NCBI GenBank assembly: GCA_034211275.1
Contig: JAXHTF010000022.1
Span: 1-56,045 of the forward strand
Direction of reading: 5' to 3'
Length of the DNA: 56,045 nucleotides
Origin: Acidobacteriota bacterium
GTDB taxonomy: Bacteria; Acidobacteriota; Thermoanaerobaculia; Multivoradales; JAHZIX01
The notes under the pieces were generated by a model. That model saw nothing but the letters and a program-made list of their open reading frames with translations, did not search any database and was not told where the DNA came from. Numbering within the stretch: position 1 is the stretch's first letter; each line of letters begins with the position of its first letter. This document shows, in pieces, positions 25,196 to 35,009 of the stretch. A program made the translations under genes and the position numbers.

Positions 25196-27445
25196 ATGTC
25201 CGGTACGCGGATTGAAGATTCCACCACCCCTTCCCGAGCTCCCGACTCTTCCTCAGACTCGGAAGGTCAGGCCCTCTCTGGTCTGCGCGAGGCTATCGAC
25301 GGCCTCGATCGGGAATTCATCCAACTACTTTCTCGCCGCATGGAGCTGGTCCGAGACATCGGTGGCTTCAAACGCGACAATCCTCTGGCACCGCTCCGGG
25401 ACGAAGATCGCGAGCACGAGATCTTCCAGGTCTGGGCCAAGGAGGCGGAAGAGGCCGGGTTGAGCCCGTACTTCGTGGGGCGTGTGCTGCGGGAGGTACT
25501 CAACTACTCGCGCCGCGACCAGGAGCGCCAGCTCCACCGTCCCCACGAAGGAGCCGCCACCGCCGCCGTGCGCGTAGGCTACCAGGGGGCCCCCGCCTGC
25601 TACAGCGACATGGCCATCACCAAGCACTTCGCCAGCCGCGACGCTCAGCGGCTGGAGCGGGTGGGCTACCCGGACTTCGGAGCCGCGGTGGATGCGCTGG
25701 AAAGTGGGCAGATCAATTACGCCCTGCTGCCCATCGAGAACACCGTCGCCGGCAGTATCAACGAGGTCTACGATCTGCTGGCCCACCGCCAGATCACCAT
25801 CGTCGGTGAGGAGGTGTGGATGGTGGAGCATTGTCTGCTGGGGCTGCCCGCCGCCAAGCTCGAGGACATCGAGCTGATCCGTTCCCACCCGGTGGCCCTG
25901 CAACAGTGCACGAAATTCCTCGGTGGTTTGGTGGGCGTGCGTCAGGAGTCCTACTTCGACACCGCCGGCGCCGCCCAATCGGTGGCCCACCAGAAGAGCC
26001 TCGCTATCGCCGCCATCGCTTCCGAGGAGGCTGCCCGCTATTGGGGTCTGCGGGTGCTCCGGCGGGGAGTCTCCGATCGCGCTCTCAATCTCACCCGCTT
26101 CCTGCTCATCGGCAAGGAACCGGAGCCGGTGGATCCCCGCCGGCCGGCCAAGACCTCCTTGGTGATGGTGCTGCGGCACCGCCCCGGTGCGCTGGTGGAA
26201 TGTCTCAAGGTCTTGGAGGACCACGGCGTCAACCTGACCAAGCTGGAGAGCCGGCCGCTGCCGGAGAAGCCTTGGGCCTATCGCTTCTATGTCGATCTGG
26301 AGGGCCACGCCGAAAACGACGCGGTGGCCTCGGCGCTGCACGAGCTGCGGCGCCACACCAACCGCATGAAGATCCTGGGCACGTACCCGCGGCATATTGA
26401 CGAGTGGGAACAGGTGGAGACTCCTCGGGGCGAAACAGCCAGATCCGAGGCTGCCAACTCCGAGACCCCCAGCTCCGAAGCTCCTGAGGAGAGCGCCGAG
26501 GGCGAGCAGACCACCGGGGCTTCCGTCGCGGTCCCAGCGGACGTTCCGCCGCCCGCTGCCGAGGCCCCCGCCGCTGCTGCGCCGGCGCCGACCCTGCCGG
26601 AAGGTGCCTGCCCCATTCCTCAGAAACCGAAGGGGCGCAAGCTCATCGAGCCCGCCTTCGAGGGCGAGCGTCGCCCGGTGCACGTCGGCCAGGTGGAGAT
26701 CGGCGGCGACCGCTTCGTGCTCATCGCCGGTCCCTGCGCGGTGGAGAGCAAGCAGCAGATTCAGCAGTCGGCGGCCATTGTCCAGGGCGTCGGCGGCCGG
26801 ATTCTCCGCGGCGGTGCCTTCAAGCCCCGCTCGTCTCCCTACTCCTTCCAGGGCTTGGGCTTCCCCGGCATCGAGCTGCTGGCGGACGCCGGCCACGCCT
26901 ACGAGCTGCCGGTGGTCACCGAGGTGCTACAGCCGGAGGACGTGCAGCAGGTCGCCGACGGCGCCGACATGCTGCAGGTGGGCGCCCGCAACATGCAGAA
27001 TTTCTCCTTGCTCAAGGAAATCGGCAAGTGTCACAAGCCGGTGCTCCTCAAGCGCGGCCTCAGCGCCACCATTGAGGAGCTGCTGATGGCCGCCGAGTAC
27101 ATCATGGCCGGGGGCAACCACCAGGTGGTGCTCTGCGAGCGCGGCATCCGCACCTTCGAGACCGCCACCCGCAGCACCCTCGACGTCAGCGCGGTGCCGG
27201 TGCTCAAGGAGCGCACCCATCTACCGGTGATCGTCGACCCCTCCCACGCCGCCGGTCGCCGGGATCTGGTGATTCCCCTGGCCCTGTCGGCGGTGGCGGT
27301 GGGCGCCGACGGTCTCATCGTCGAGGTTCATCCCAACCCCGACGAGGCCCTGTGCGACAAGGACCAGGCCCTCACCGAAGAAATGCTCCAGGATCTGGTC
27401 AACGGCGCTCAGCCGCTGATCAAGGCCCAGGGCCGGAAGTTCTGA
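25196..27445 (+). CDS. Chorismate mutase / prephenate dehydratase / ACT / DAHP synthase fusion
   Basis: One polypeptide of 749 residues carries the first step of the shikimate pathway and the last steps to phenylpyruvate. An AroQ-type chorismate mutase covers about 25-110 ([23 protein letters not shown]). Prephenate dehydratase covers 125-305 ([29 protein letters not shown]). An ACT domain covers 318-395 ([20 protein letters not shown], with the ESRP motif as LESRPLP). An Ala/Pro/Ser linker (400-480) leads to a KdsA/AroG-Ibeta-type DAHP synthase (490-745: [40 protein letters not shown]). ATG 25196 is chosen because GGAGAG ends 6 nt before it; ATG 25190 is too close. The ACT domain suggests phenylalanine feedback. 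Followed by a strong terminator. Confidence 0.94.
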   Translation: MSGTRIEDSTTPSRAPDSSSDSEGQALSGLREAIDGLDREFIQLLSRRMELVRDIGGFKRDNPLAPLRDEDREHEIFQVWAKEAEEAGLSPYFVGRVLREVLNYSRRDQERQLHRPHEGAATAAVRVGYQGAPACYSDMAITKHFASRDAQRLERVGYPDFGAAVDALESGQINYALLPIENTVAGSINEVYDLLAHRQITIVGEEVWMVEHCLLGLPAAKLEDIELIRSHPVALQQCTKFLGGLVGVRQESYFDTAGAAQSVAHQKSLAIAAIASEEAARYWGLRVLRRGVSDRALNLTRFLLIGKEPEPVDPRRPAKTSLVMVLRHRPGALVECLKVLEDHGVNLTKLESRPLPEKPWAYRFYVDLEGHAENDAVASALHELRRHTNRMKILGTYPRHIDEWEQVETPRGETARSEAANSETPSSEAPEESAEGEQTTGASVAVPADVPPPAAEAPAAAAPAPTLPEGACPIPQKPKGRKLIEPAFEGERRPVHVGQVEIGGDRFVLIAGPCAVESKQQIQQSAAIVQGVGGRILRGGAFKPRSSPYSFQGLGFPGIELLADAGHAYELPVVTEVLQPEDVQQVADGADMLQVGARNMQNFSLLKEIGKCHKPVLLKRGLSATIEELLMAAEYIMAGGNHQVVLCERGIRTFETATRSTLDVSAVPVLKERTHLPVIVDPSHAAGRRDLVIPLALSAVAVGADGLIVEVHPNPDEALCDKDQALTEEMLQDLVNGAQPLIKAQGRKF

Positions 27446-27471
27446 TTCCGCTCTTCCCATCGAAGCAGAGC

Positions 27472-27505
27472 AAGGCGGAGGCCCTCGGGGGCTTCCGCCT
27501 TTTTT
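27472..27505 (+). terminator. Rho-independent terminator
   Basis: A 12-bp stem (27472-27483 with 27490-27501, one G-T pair), loop CTCGGG, followed by a run of six T (27500-27505). 27 bp after the aromatic fusion stop. Confidence 0.9.
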
Positions 27506-27545
27506 GCATTCTGGAATCCAGTTCGACGAGTTAGGCTTCATGGCT

Positions 27546-27606
27546 ACTTGATATTTTGTGTGGATAGGGAGTCTTTTGTTCCCCTCATCCGAACGTGATA
27601 TCAAGT
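27546..27606. repeat. Operator-like repeat, unit 1, upstream of abiEi
   Basis: A 61-bp unit bounded by ACTTGATAT and ATATCAAGT in inverted orientation, with GTGTGGAT inside. It recurs 65 bp downstream. Confidence 0.6.
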
Positions 27607-27610
27607 ATCG

Positions 27611-27671
27611 TCTTGATGCTTCGTGTGGATGAGTGGTATGGTCTTACCCTTAACAAGACGAGATATCAAGT
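27611..27671. repeat. Operator-like repeat, unit 2, overlapping the abiE promoter
   Basis: Second copy at a 65-bp offset: CTTGATGCTTCGTGTGGAT (16 of 19 match to unit 1) and GATATCAAGT (10 of 10). It contains a candidate promoter TTGATG (27613-27618), 18-bp spacer, TATGGT (27637-27642), and ends just before the abiEi ATG. AbiEi antitoxins are known to bind inverted repeats in their own promoter. Confidence 0.6.
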
Positions 27672-27672
27672 C

Positions 27673-28473
27673 ATGGAGCCAACCACTCGATTCTTCCGAT
27701 CCCATCCAGTCTTCAATCTCAACGAAGCCCAACGTGGCTTGGGGTTGCAGGGAGAGAAGGCGACGACTCTGGAGCGATTGAAATACCACCTCGGGCGGGG
27801 TCGGATTCGCTCCGTGGCTCGGGGTGTCTACGCCACGGTGCCGGCTGGCGTAGATGTTGAGGGTTTTCATGCTGATCCTTTTCTGGTGGCGGCGGCGGCC
27901 CGGCCGGACGCGGTCTTCAGTCATCATGCAGCCCTGGAGCTCCTGGGGGCTGCCCGCTCTGCATGGAGAGAGGTGACGGTCTACACCAAGCGCCGGCGGC
28001 CACCGCTGGATCTCCGAAGCGCGCGGATCCGCTTCTTGGATCATCCCAAGGCCCTGGTGGAGGCAGGGCAGGAGGAGCTGGGACTGCGCCGGATGAGTAG
28101 GGAGGACCGAGTCCTGCGGGTGACGGGGCCGGAGCGTACGCTGGTCGACGGCTTTCGCCAGCCTGCCCTTGCCGGCGGAGTCGAAGAGCTGGTCGGTTCG
28201 GCGGCCAGCTTTCCCGTCCTCGATCTCGACTTGTTGGGGAAAGTGCTTGCGGCCTACGACTCGAAGAGTCTGTGGGCGGCTGTCGGTTGGTTCTTGGAGC
28301 GCTACCAAAACGCCTTCTACGTCCCCGACACCTACCTGGAAGAGCTCGAGAAGCAAATCCCTGCCTCACCTTATTACCTGGCTCGTGGAACACGGGGCGG
28401 GGACTTGCAGGGCCGCTGGAATCTCATCGTGCCGGAAAGTGTAGGAAGCGGCAGAGAGCCCGATGAGCCTTGA
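27673..28473 (+). CDS. abiEi: AbiEi-type antitoxin (type IV toxin-antitoxin), transcriptional autoregulator
   Basis: 266 residues. The N-terminal winged-helix part (about 10-60, LERLKYHLGRGRIRSVARGVYATVP) is followed by the AbiEi antitoxin domain, with HHAALELLGAA and the conserved VTGPERTLVDGF. In AbiE systems this protein represses its own promoter and counters the toxin without binding it. ATG 27673 lies about 24 nt after the predicted transcription start; upstream in-frame starts would lie inside the operator repeats, so I reject them. It overlaps abiEii by 11 bp. Base composition is lower in GC than neighbours and it sits between a terminator and a tRNA gene, which fits acquisition by transfer. 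Confidence 0.88.
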   Translation: MEPTTRFFRSHPVFNLNEAQRGLGLQGEKATTLERLKYHLGRGRIRSVARGVYATVPAGVDVEGFHADPFLVAAAARPDAVFSHHAALELLGAARSAWREVTVYTKRRRPPLDLRSARIRFLDHPKALVEAGQEELGLRRMSREDRVLRVTGPERTLVDGFRQPALAGGVEELVGSAASFPVLDLDLLGKVLAAYDSKSLWAAVGWFLERYQNAFYVPDTYLEELEKQIPASPYYLARGTRGGDLQGRWNLIVPESVGSGREPDEP

Positions 28474-29425
28474 GCATCTGAGGCTCGAAGAGCTCGTGGC
28501 CGAAACCGGATTTCGGCCTGAGACCCTAGAGAAGGTGATCCGCCTTGGTGACTTGGCAGGGGATATTCACCGTCACCCTCTTCTTGGAAGGGTCCTGGTG
28601 CTCAAAGGGGGGACGGCGCTCAACCTGTGTTTCGGACCCCCGCAAAGGCTCTCCGTAGATCTGGACTACAACTACGTAGGAGCCTTGGATCGGGCTGCTA
28701 TGCAGGAGGCTCGGCCGGAGGTGGAGGGGGCGCTGGAGGCCTTGGCGGAGCGCAAGGGGTTCCGCCTTCAGCGCTCGCCTCGAGACCACGCCGGCCGCAC
28801 TTTGTATCTCGGCTATCGTTCCTCGATCGGTGTTCCCGATCAGGTTCAGGTGGATGTCAATTACCTGTTTCGAGAGCCGTTGGTTGTGACTGAACAATGC
28901 TCTCTATGGCAGCCAGGTCAGCTAGAGCGGCCCGCAACTCGGATCGTCGGTCTCGAAGAACTCTGTGCCGGCAAGATTTGTGCGTTGCTGAGCCGTCGGG
29001 CTCCTCGGGATCTCTATGATGTCGCGTTCCTGCCCTCGAAGGTCGGGGAGCTATGGCACAAAGCCCGGTTCCGGAGATTCATCGTCGCTTTCTCCTCCAT
29101 CCTCACCCATCCGATGAGCAGTTATGGGTTGGAGCGTCTCGACGAGATCGATGATCAAAGTGTCGAGTCGCAGCTCTTGCCGATGCTCCAGCAGGGGCGG
29201 TCCATCACCGCAAACCGATTGCGGGAGATGGCCCGCGATGCGCTGGAGCCGATCTTGGACCTTTCACCACAGGAACTGGATTTCGTGCAACGTGTGCAGC
29301 AGGGCGAGCTTCGTCTGGAGTTGCTCTTCGATCCCGCGGACGAGATAGCGGATCGCTTTCGGCGTCATCCTGCCGTGCAGTGGAAGATCCGCAACGCGCG
29401 TGCTCATCAAAAGCGGGGAGTTTGA
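28463..29425 (+). CDS. abiEii: AbiEii-type nucleotidyltransferase toxin
   Basis: Toxin of the AbiE pair, used in phage defence by abortive infection. 320 residues of the DNA polymerase beta nucleotidyltransferase fold. Motif I is KGGTALNL (48-55) followed by LSVDLDYNY with D66 and D68; motif II is VDVNYLF; later motifs include GLEELCAGKICALLSRRAPRDLYDV. All catalytic acids appear intact, so the toxin is probably active. In this family the toxin is thought to transfer nucleotides to tRNA, blocking translation. Translation is coupled to abiEi by an 11-bp overlap. A tRNA-Pro gene lies 85 bp downstream on the other strand. Confidence 0.9.
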   Translation: MSLEHLRLEELVAETGFRPETLEKVIRLGDLAGDIHRHPLLGRVLVLKGGTALNLCFGPPQRLSVDLDYNYVGALDRAAMQEARPEVEGALEALAERKGFRLQRSPRDHAGRTLYLGYRSSIGVPDQVQVDVNYLFREPLVVTEQCSLWQPGQLERPATRIVGLEELCAGKICALLSRRAPRDLYDVAFLPSKVGELWHKARFRRFIVAFSSILTHPMSSYGLERLDEIDDQSVESQLLPMLQQGRSITANRLREMARDALEPILDLSPQELDFVQRVQQGELRLELLFDPADEIADRFRRHPAVQWKIRNARAHQKRGV

Positions 29426-29510
29426 GCCGTGCCCGCTCGCAGGGTGGGCGAACGCACAGAGCCACTGGCTGGCTCGCCTGCAGCTGAATGAGGTGGAAGA
29501 ACAGGAAGAT

Positions 29511-29587
29511 TGGTCGGGGCGAGAGGACTTGAACCTCCGGCCTCACGCTCCCGAAGCGTGCGCTCTACCAGGCTGAGCTACGCCCCG
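29511..29587 (-). tRNA. tRNA-Pro (anticodon CGG)
   Basis: On the minus strand, acceptor stem CGGGGCG (29587-29581) pairs with CGCCCCG (29521-29515), discriminator A at 29514, and CCA is encoded (29513-29511). The D arm AGCTCAGCCTGGTAGAGC, the anticodon arm CACGC-TTCGGGA-GCGTG with anticodon CGG, and the T arm with GTTCAAGTC are all present. It reads CCG codons. It lies next to the AbiE pair; tRNA 3' ends are common integration sites, though no attachment repeat is seen. Confidence 0.95.
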
Positions 29588-29723
29588 ACTCTTGAAATCT
29601 GGCTGGGCGAGGAGTTGCTGATGCCTCAGAGGCGGCCCCCTCGCAGCGTGGAAGCGAGAGAATAACCCCTGGTGGGGCAGTGGTCAAGCTCTTTGGTTGG
29701 TTTCTCGGATCCTGGTGCCCATG

Positions 29724-29833
29724 CTCCGGCGTGGACACTCCGGCGTGGACACTGTGGGCTCTCGTTCCTGAGGCGATCCCCCGCCCACGACGCTGGAGCG
29801 TCTCCCCTGGCTCCCACGCCGCAGCGTGGGAGC
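29724..29833. repeat. Cluster of extragenic repeats
   Basis: Direct repeat of CTCCGGCGTGGACA (29724-29737 and 29738-29751), then palindromes GACGCT-GG-AGCGTC (29789-29802) and GCTCCCACGC-CGCA-GCGTGGGAGC (29810-29833). The palindromes belong to the family seen at 2576-2621. The rest of 29588-29956 shows no gene. Confidence 0.6.
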
Positions 29834-29956
29834 GAGAACCTGTCGTTGAGCTGTGAGCTTCCCCCTCTACCGGCAGGTGGGGTGGGCGGCTGGGAGAGGG
29901 GGATCGAGGGGGTGAGGGCCACTTTCACCAGGGCCCTCTCTCCGCACGCCAGGAAG

Positions 29957-30997
29957 TCACGCCGGCAGCTTCTCCCAATCCGAGTCCGGGGCGTCCATGG
30001 CGATGGCGAGGCCGCCGTCGGAACCGACGTAGACCGGGTCCTTGACCACCCGCACGCGGCCGCCACCGATTTCCTTGAGCTCCTCCTGGAGCCGGGCGCC
30101 GAGGCCGGAGATGAGGGCGGTGCCGCCGGAGAGGATGATGTTCTGGCGCACCTTCGCCTGATACTCCGGCTCCACTCGGCCCATGAGGTCGACCATGGTC
30201 TCGGACACCGGTGGCAGCAGGCTTTCGCAGGCGTAGCGCATCTCCTCGGTGATGTCGAGATCCGTGGGGCGTCCGGCTACCGGCACGTTCACCATCACCG
30301 GCTTCTTGTTGTCGCCGACGAAGCTGTGGTTCTCCTTCCACTCCCGCACCATGTACATGGAGAAGCGCGCTTCCGGATGATGCTCCCGGACGCCGGTGGC
30401 CAGCAATTCGTCCACCGAGTCGCCGGCGTTGGTGAGGGTGCGCTGGTCCTCCTCCCGAGGGTAGCGGCCGTTCATCACGCAGAAGTCGGTGGTGCCGGCG
30501 CCGATGTCCACCACCATGGAGTGCAGCAGCTCCTCCAGGCCGTAGGCGACGGCGAAGGGCTCGGAGACGATGATCAGGCTGTCCACCAGCCCCTTCATGG
30601 CGTTGCGCAGATTCTGCTTGTTGACCCGCAGCGCCTCCGCCGGCACGCCCACCACCGCGCGCACCTTGCGCTCGCTACGGCTTTCCTCGGTGACTCCCAC
30701 CAGCGCCAGCAGGTGCCGCAGGAGCTCGCGCACCGCCTGGTCGTCGCGCTCCGAGCCTTCCTTGATCAGGCCGCGCTCCAGGGGGCGGTGGAGATCGAGC
30801 ATGGGGCGGTTCTCCAACGCCTCGCTGCCGATGAGGACATCGCGCTTGAGGACCTTGCGGGCCACCATGTCCACGGGCCAGCCGACGTAGCTCTCGACCA
30901 CGTGGCGTTCGCCGGTGGAAGCGGAGACGGAGCTCCGCGAGGTGCCCAGGTCGATTCCGACGTGGAGGTCTCCGTTACCGTTCTTATCGCTCATCAA
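29957..30997 (-). CDS. MamK-like actin-family filament protein
   Basis: Actin/Hsp70-fold ATPase, 346 residues. Phosphate 1 loop GIDLGTSRSSV, phosphate 2 VVDIGAGTTDFCVMNG, adenosine motif LSGGTALISGL. The segments SYVGWPVDMVARKVL, DLHRPLERGLI, IIVSEPFAVAYGL, ARFSMYMVREWKENHSFVG and DITEEMRYACE follow the MamK pattern rather than MreB. MamK itself lines up magnetosomes, but MamK-like proteins occur in bacteria without them, and no magnetosome gene is present here. ATG 30997 has AGGAGA 6-7 nt upstream. It follows an amidase gene by 26 bp on the same strand, so a role in positioning cell-wall hydrolysis is a fair guess. Confidence 0.88.
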   Translation of the reverse strand: MMSDKNGNGDLHVGIDLGTSRSSVSASTGERHVVESYVGWPVDMVARKVLKRDVLIGSEALENRPMLDLHRPLERGLIKEGSERDDQAVRELLRHLLALVGVTEESRSERKVRAVVGVPAEALRVNKQNLRNAMKGLVDSLIIVSEPFAVAYGLEELLHSMVVDIGAGTTDFCVMNGRYPREEDQRTLTNAGDSVDELLATGVREHHPEARFSMYMVREWKENHSFVGDNKKPVMVNVPVAGRPTDLDITEEMRYACESLLPPVSETMVDLMGRVEPEYQAKVRQNIILSGGTALISGLGARLQEELKEIGGGRVRVVKDPVYVGSDGGLAIAMDAPDSDWEKLPA

Positions 30998-31023
30998 GCT
31001 CTCCTAGAAACGTCTGTCGCCGG

Positions 31024-32163
31024 CTAAAAAGCGGCCAGGGTAGGGGTCTGGGTCAGAGATTCTTTGGCTAGGGCGGGCTGATCTTCAGCTCGGGCGGCGC
31101 TGGCGGCCTGGGGTAGCGTTTCCGCCAATGGGGAGTCCGGTGGTGTGGGCTCCGCTTCCAGGGTGCGGGCATAGGTCTCGATACCGTCCACCAGGGCGCG
31201 GGCGATGAATTCCCGATAGCGCGGCTTGGCCAACATCTTCGCTTCTTCGGCGTTGGACAGGCAGGAGACTTCCACCAGCACCGCGGGCATCTCGGAGGAC
31301 ACCAGCACCACGAAGGGAGCGGTTTTGACGCCGCGGTTCTGGAGCGCCGGGTTGACCCGCCGCAGGGAGAAGAAGAGCTCTTCCTGCACCGCTTCCGCCA
31401 GCCGCCGAGACTCGTCCTGGCGGACCCCGGCGTAGACCTGCTCCACCAACTGACGGAAGTCCGCCAGGGAGTAGCCGGAGCCCCTGTTCTCAGCGGCGGC
31501 CTTGCGGTTCAGGTAGGGATCGTCGGTGGCACCGAGGAAATACGTCTCGACGCCCCGTACTTCCCGCTCTTCGATCCAGTTGACATGGATGGAGACGAAG
31601 ATGTCCCCTTGCTCTTCGTTGGCGAAGCGGGTGCGGTCCTGAAGCTCCAGGGAGCGGTCGTCGTCGCGGGTGGTGAGCACGCGGAAGGAGCGCTGTTCGA
31701 GCATCCGCTGCAGCCGCAGGGCGATGTCGAGGGTGAGCTCTTTCTCCTGCAGGCCGCCGGGGGCGGTGGTACCGGTGTTGTCGCCGCCGTGGCCGGGGTC
31801 GAGGATCACCGTACGCACCCCGAGGCTGAGCACCGAGGGCTCGATGGGGCGAGGCTCTGGCAGGTTGAGGAATTCGACCGGTGGCTCCGCGGCGGAAGGC
31901 TGGCCTTCGCTGGGGCCGCCCGCCGTGCCCGGGTCCATGATCTGAGTGATGATGACGGTGTCCTCCGGCGAGGACACGGCGATGGACAAAACATAGGACG
32001 ATGCGCCCAGGGCCATCAGCGGCAGCAGGACGAAGAGCAGACGCCGGATACGGAGTGCTAGGGGGGTGGTGACGCGGCGGCGCGGAGCTCCCGAGAGGGT
32101 GGCCAGGTTGTCCTCGATGGCCTGACGCAGAACTTTCTGTTTGAGTCGCCGGGAGCTTGCCAT
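31024..32163 (-). CDS. Membrane-anchored N-acetylmuramoyl-L-alanine amidase (Amidase_3)
   Basis: Peptidoglycan amidase, 379 residues. A basic cytoplasmic N-terminus (about 1-40) and one membrane helix (about 42-65, LLFVLLPLMALGASSYVLSIAV) place the enzyme in the periplasm. The catalytic domain covers about 110-335, with zinc ligands in ILDPGHGGDNTG, the KELTLD glutamate and SIHVNW, and catalytic glutamate in VLVEVSCLSN. It lacks LysM or AMIN domains, unlike the amidase at 9791. First gene of a probable two-gene operon with the MamK-like actin. The 120-residue N-terminal extension with membrane anchor might meet the filament. Confidence 0.9.
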   Translation of the reverse strand: MASSRRLKQKVLRQAIEDNLATLSGAPRRRVTTPLALRIRRLLFVLLPLMALGASSYVLSIAVSSPEDTVIITQIMDPGTAGGPSEGQPSAAEPPVEFLNLPEPRPIEPSVLSLGVRTVILDPGHGGDNTGTTAPGGLQEKELTLDIALRLQRMLEQRSFRVLTTRDDDRSLELQDRTRFANEEQGDIFVSIHVNWIEEREVRGVETYFLGATDDPYLNRKAAAENRGSGYSLADFRQLVEQVYAGVRQDESRRLAEAVQEELFFSLRRVNPALQNRGVKTAPFVVLVSSEMPAVLVEVSCLSNAEEAKMLAKPRYREFIARALVDGIETYARTLEAEPTPPDSPLAETLPQAASAARAEDQPALAKESLTQTPTLAAF

Positions 32164-32403
32164 GATCTTGAGCTGCTAGATCTCTCGTCTTGAGGGCAGC
32201 TTGAGGGCCGTAAACCCGGATGATGACCGGCGAATTCCGGTCTGCAAATGCCCGGGAACCAGCGGCTTGGAACGCTGCCAAGGACTGAGAATGCTAGCAC
32301 AGCAAGGGCTGCCAAGCGTCAGGCAGAGGGCGGGATTCCCACCCCTTGAAGGTTGAGAATCGGACTGGATGAGTGTCTCGGGAAGTCTTTGAGAGGGAGA
32401 TTC

Positions 32404-32435
32404 GGGGAGCCGCCGGGCATTGCCGACGGCTCCCC
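32404..32435 (-). terminator. Hairpin after the POT transporter gene
   Basis: GGGGAGCCG/CGGCTCCCC (32404-32412 with 32427-32435), a 9-bp stem extended by an inner CGG/CCG, beginning 6 bp after the transporter stop. No T-run follows on either strand. The remaining 240 bp up to 32164 hold nothing recognisable. Confidence 0.45.
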
Positions 32436-32441
32436 GCGGGA

Positions 32442-34319
<1,878 letters not shown>

Positions 34320-34779
34320 TCCGTTCCTCCGATCCTCGGTCTGCGGATCTCGAACCGCGCATCCATGGGTGTACCTTCCAGCTACAGAGTGAAGGTTCCG
34401 TGTCGAGTCTGTCCTACGGTGCTTTGCAAGCTCCGTTCCCGCTACTCTGTACGCGGTGGGCGCAAGAAGTTCCCGGGAATCGTCTCCGACGTGGCGATGA
34501 TGGGACGCCAGTCCTCGAACCGAATCCCTTGGCGAGACGCCTACGGGCTCGGGACTTGTCTCTCGCCGAAATAGCGAGAGGAAGGATACGGGCAAATAGA
34601 GGCTGGTCGCAACTCGGCTCTGTAGGGCGGTGTGTTGGGCGACCGAGTCCGGCTCCTAGGTCTCGTTTTGGCTGCGGGGCCAGGGTAGGTAGAGGGGGGC
34701 TCCAGGAATGGCAAGTCGCGCGAATCGTCGAGTAGGTATTTCCTGCACCTCTAAGTAGCTTGCTTGCCGTCTCTTATCC

Positions 34780-34808
34780 TCGACTTGTTGCTGTCCCGTT
34801 GGTATGAT
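34780..34808 (+). promoter_or_regulatory. Candidate promoter of the surface-protein operon
   Basis: TCGACT (34780-34785), 17-bp spacer, TATGAT (34803-34808). Predicted start near 34815 leaves a leader of about 195 nt with two hairpins: CGGTAGG/CCTACCG (34882-34888, 34896-34902) and GACGG/CCGTC (34916-34920, 34925-34929). I see no known riboswitch. The remaining gap 34320-34780 shows no gene. Confidence 0.35.
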
Positions 34809-35009
34809 CCGCGCCAAGACGGAACAATCTCCGTTCGGTGAAGCATCGCGGCGATTCCGCACCTGCCGCTCGCCGGGACTTCGGTAGGCCGAGCCCCTAC
34901 CGGCTGCCAGCTGCTGACGGTCTACCGTCGTGAGTAGATCTGCGCTTCCAATACCGCCCCGGTGACCGTGGGCGCCTGGAGAAGCTGGGCTTTGGAAAGG
35001 GTTCGACCT

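Noticed and set aside
25325-26896. 523-residue minus-strand open frame under the aromatic fusion
   Set aside because: Antisense to four well-defined enzyme domains; no recognisable motif.
27595-27672. Upstream start for abiEi
   Set aside because: It would place coding sequence through the operator repeats and before the predicted transcription start.
29957-30997. Magnetosome island
   Set aside because: Only a MamK-like actin is present; no mamA, mamB, mamM or other island genes, and MamK-like proteins occur widely without magnetosomes.
34320-34595. N-terminal extension of the POT transporter
   Set aside because: The frame stays open, but GGAGG lies 6 nt before ATG 34319 and the family N-terminus begins there.
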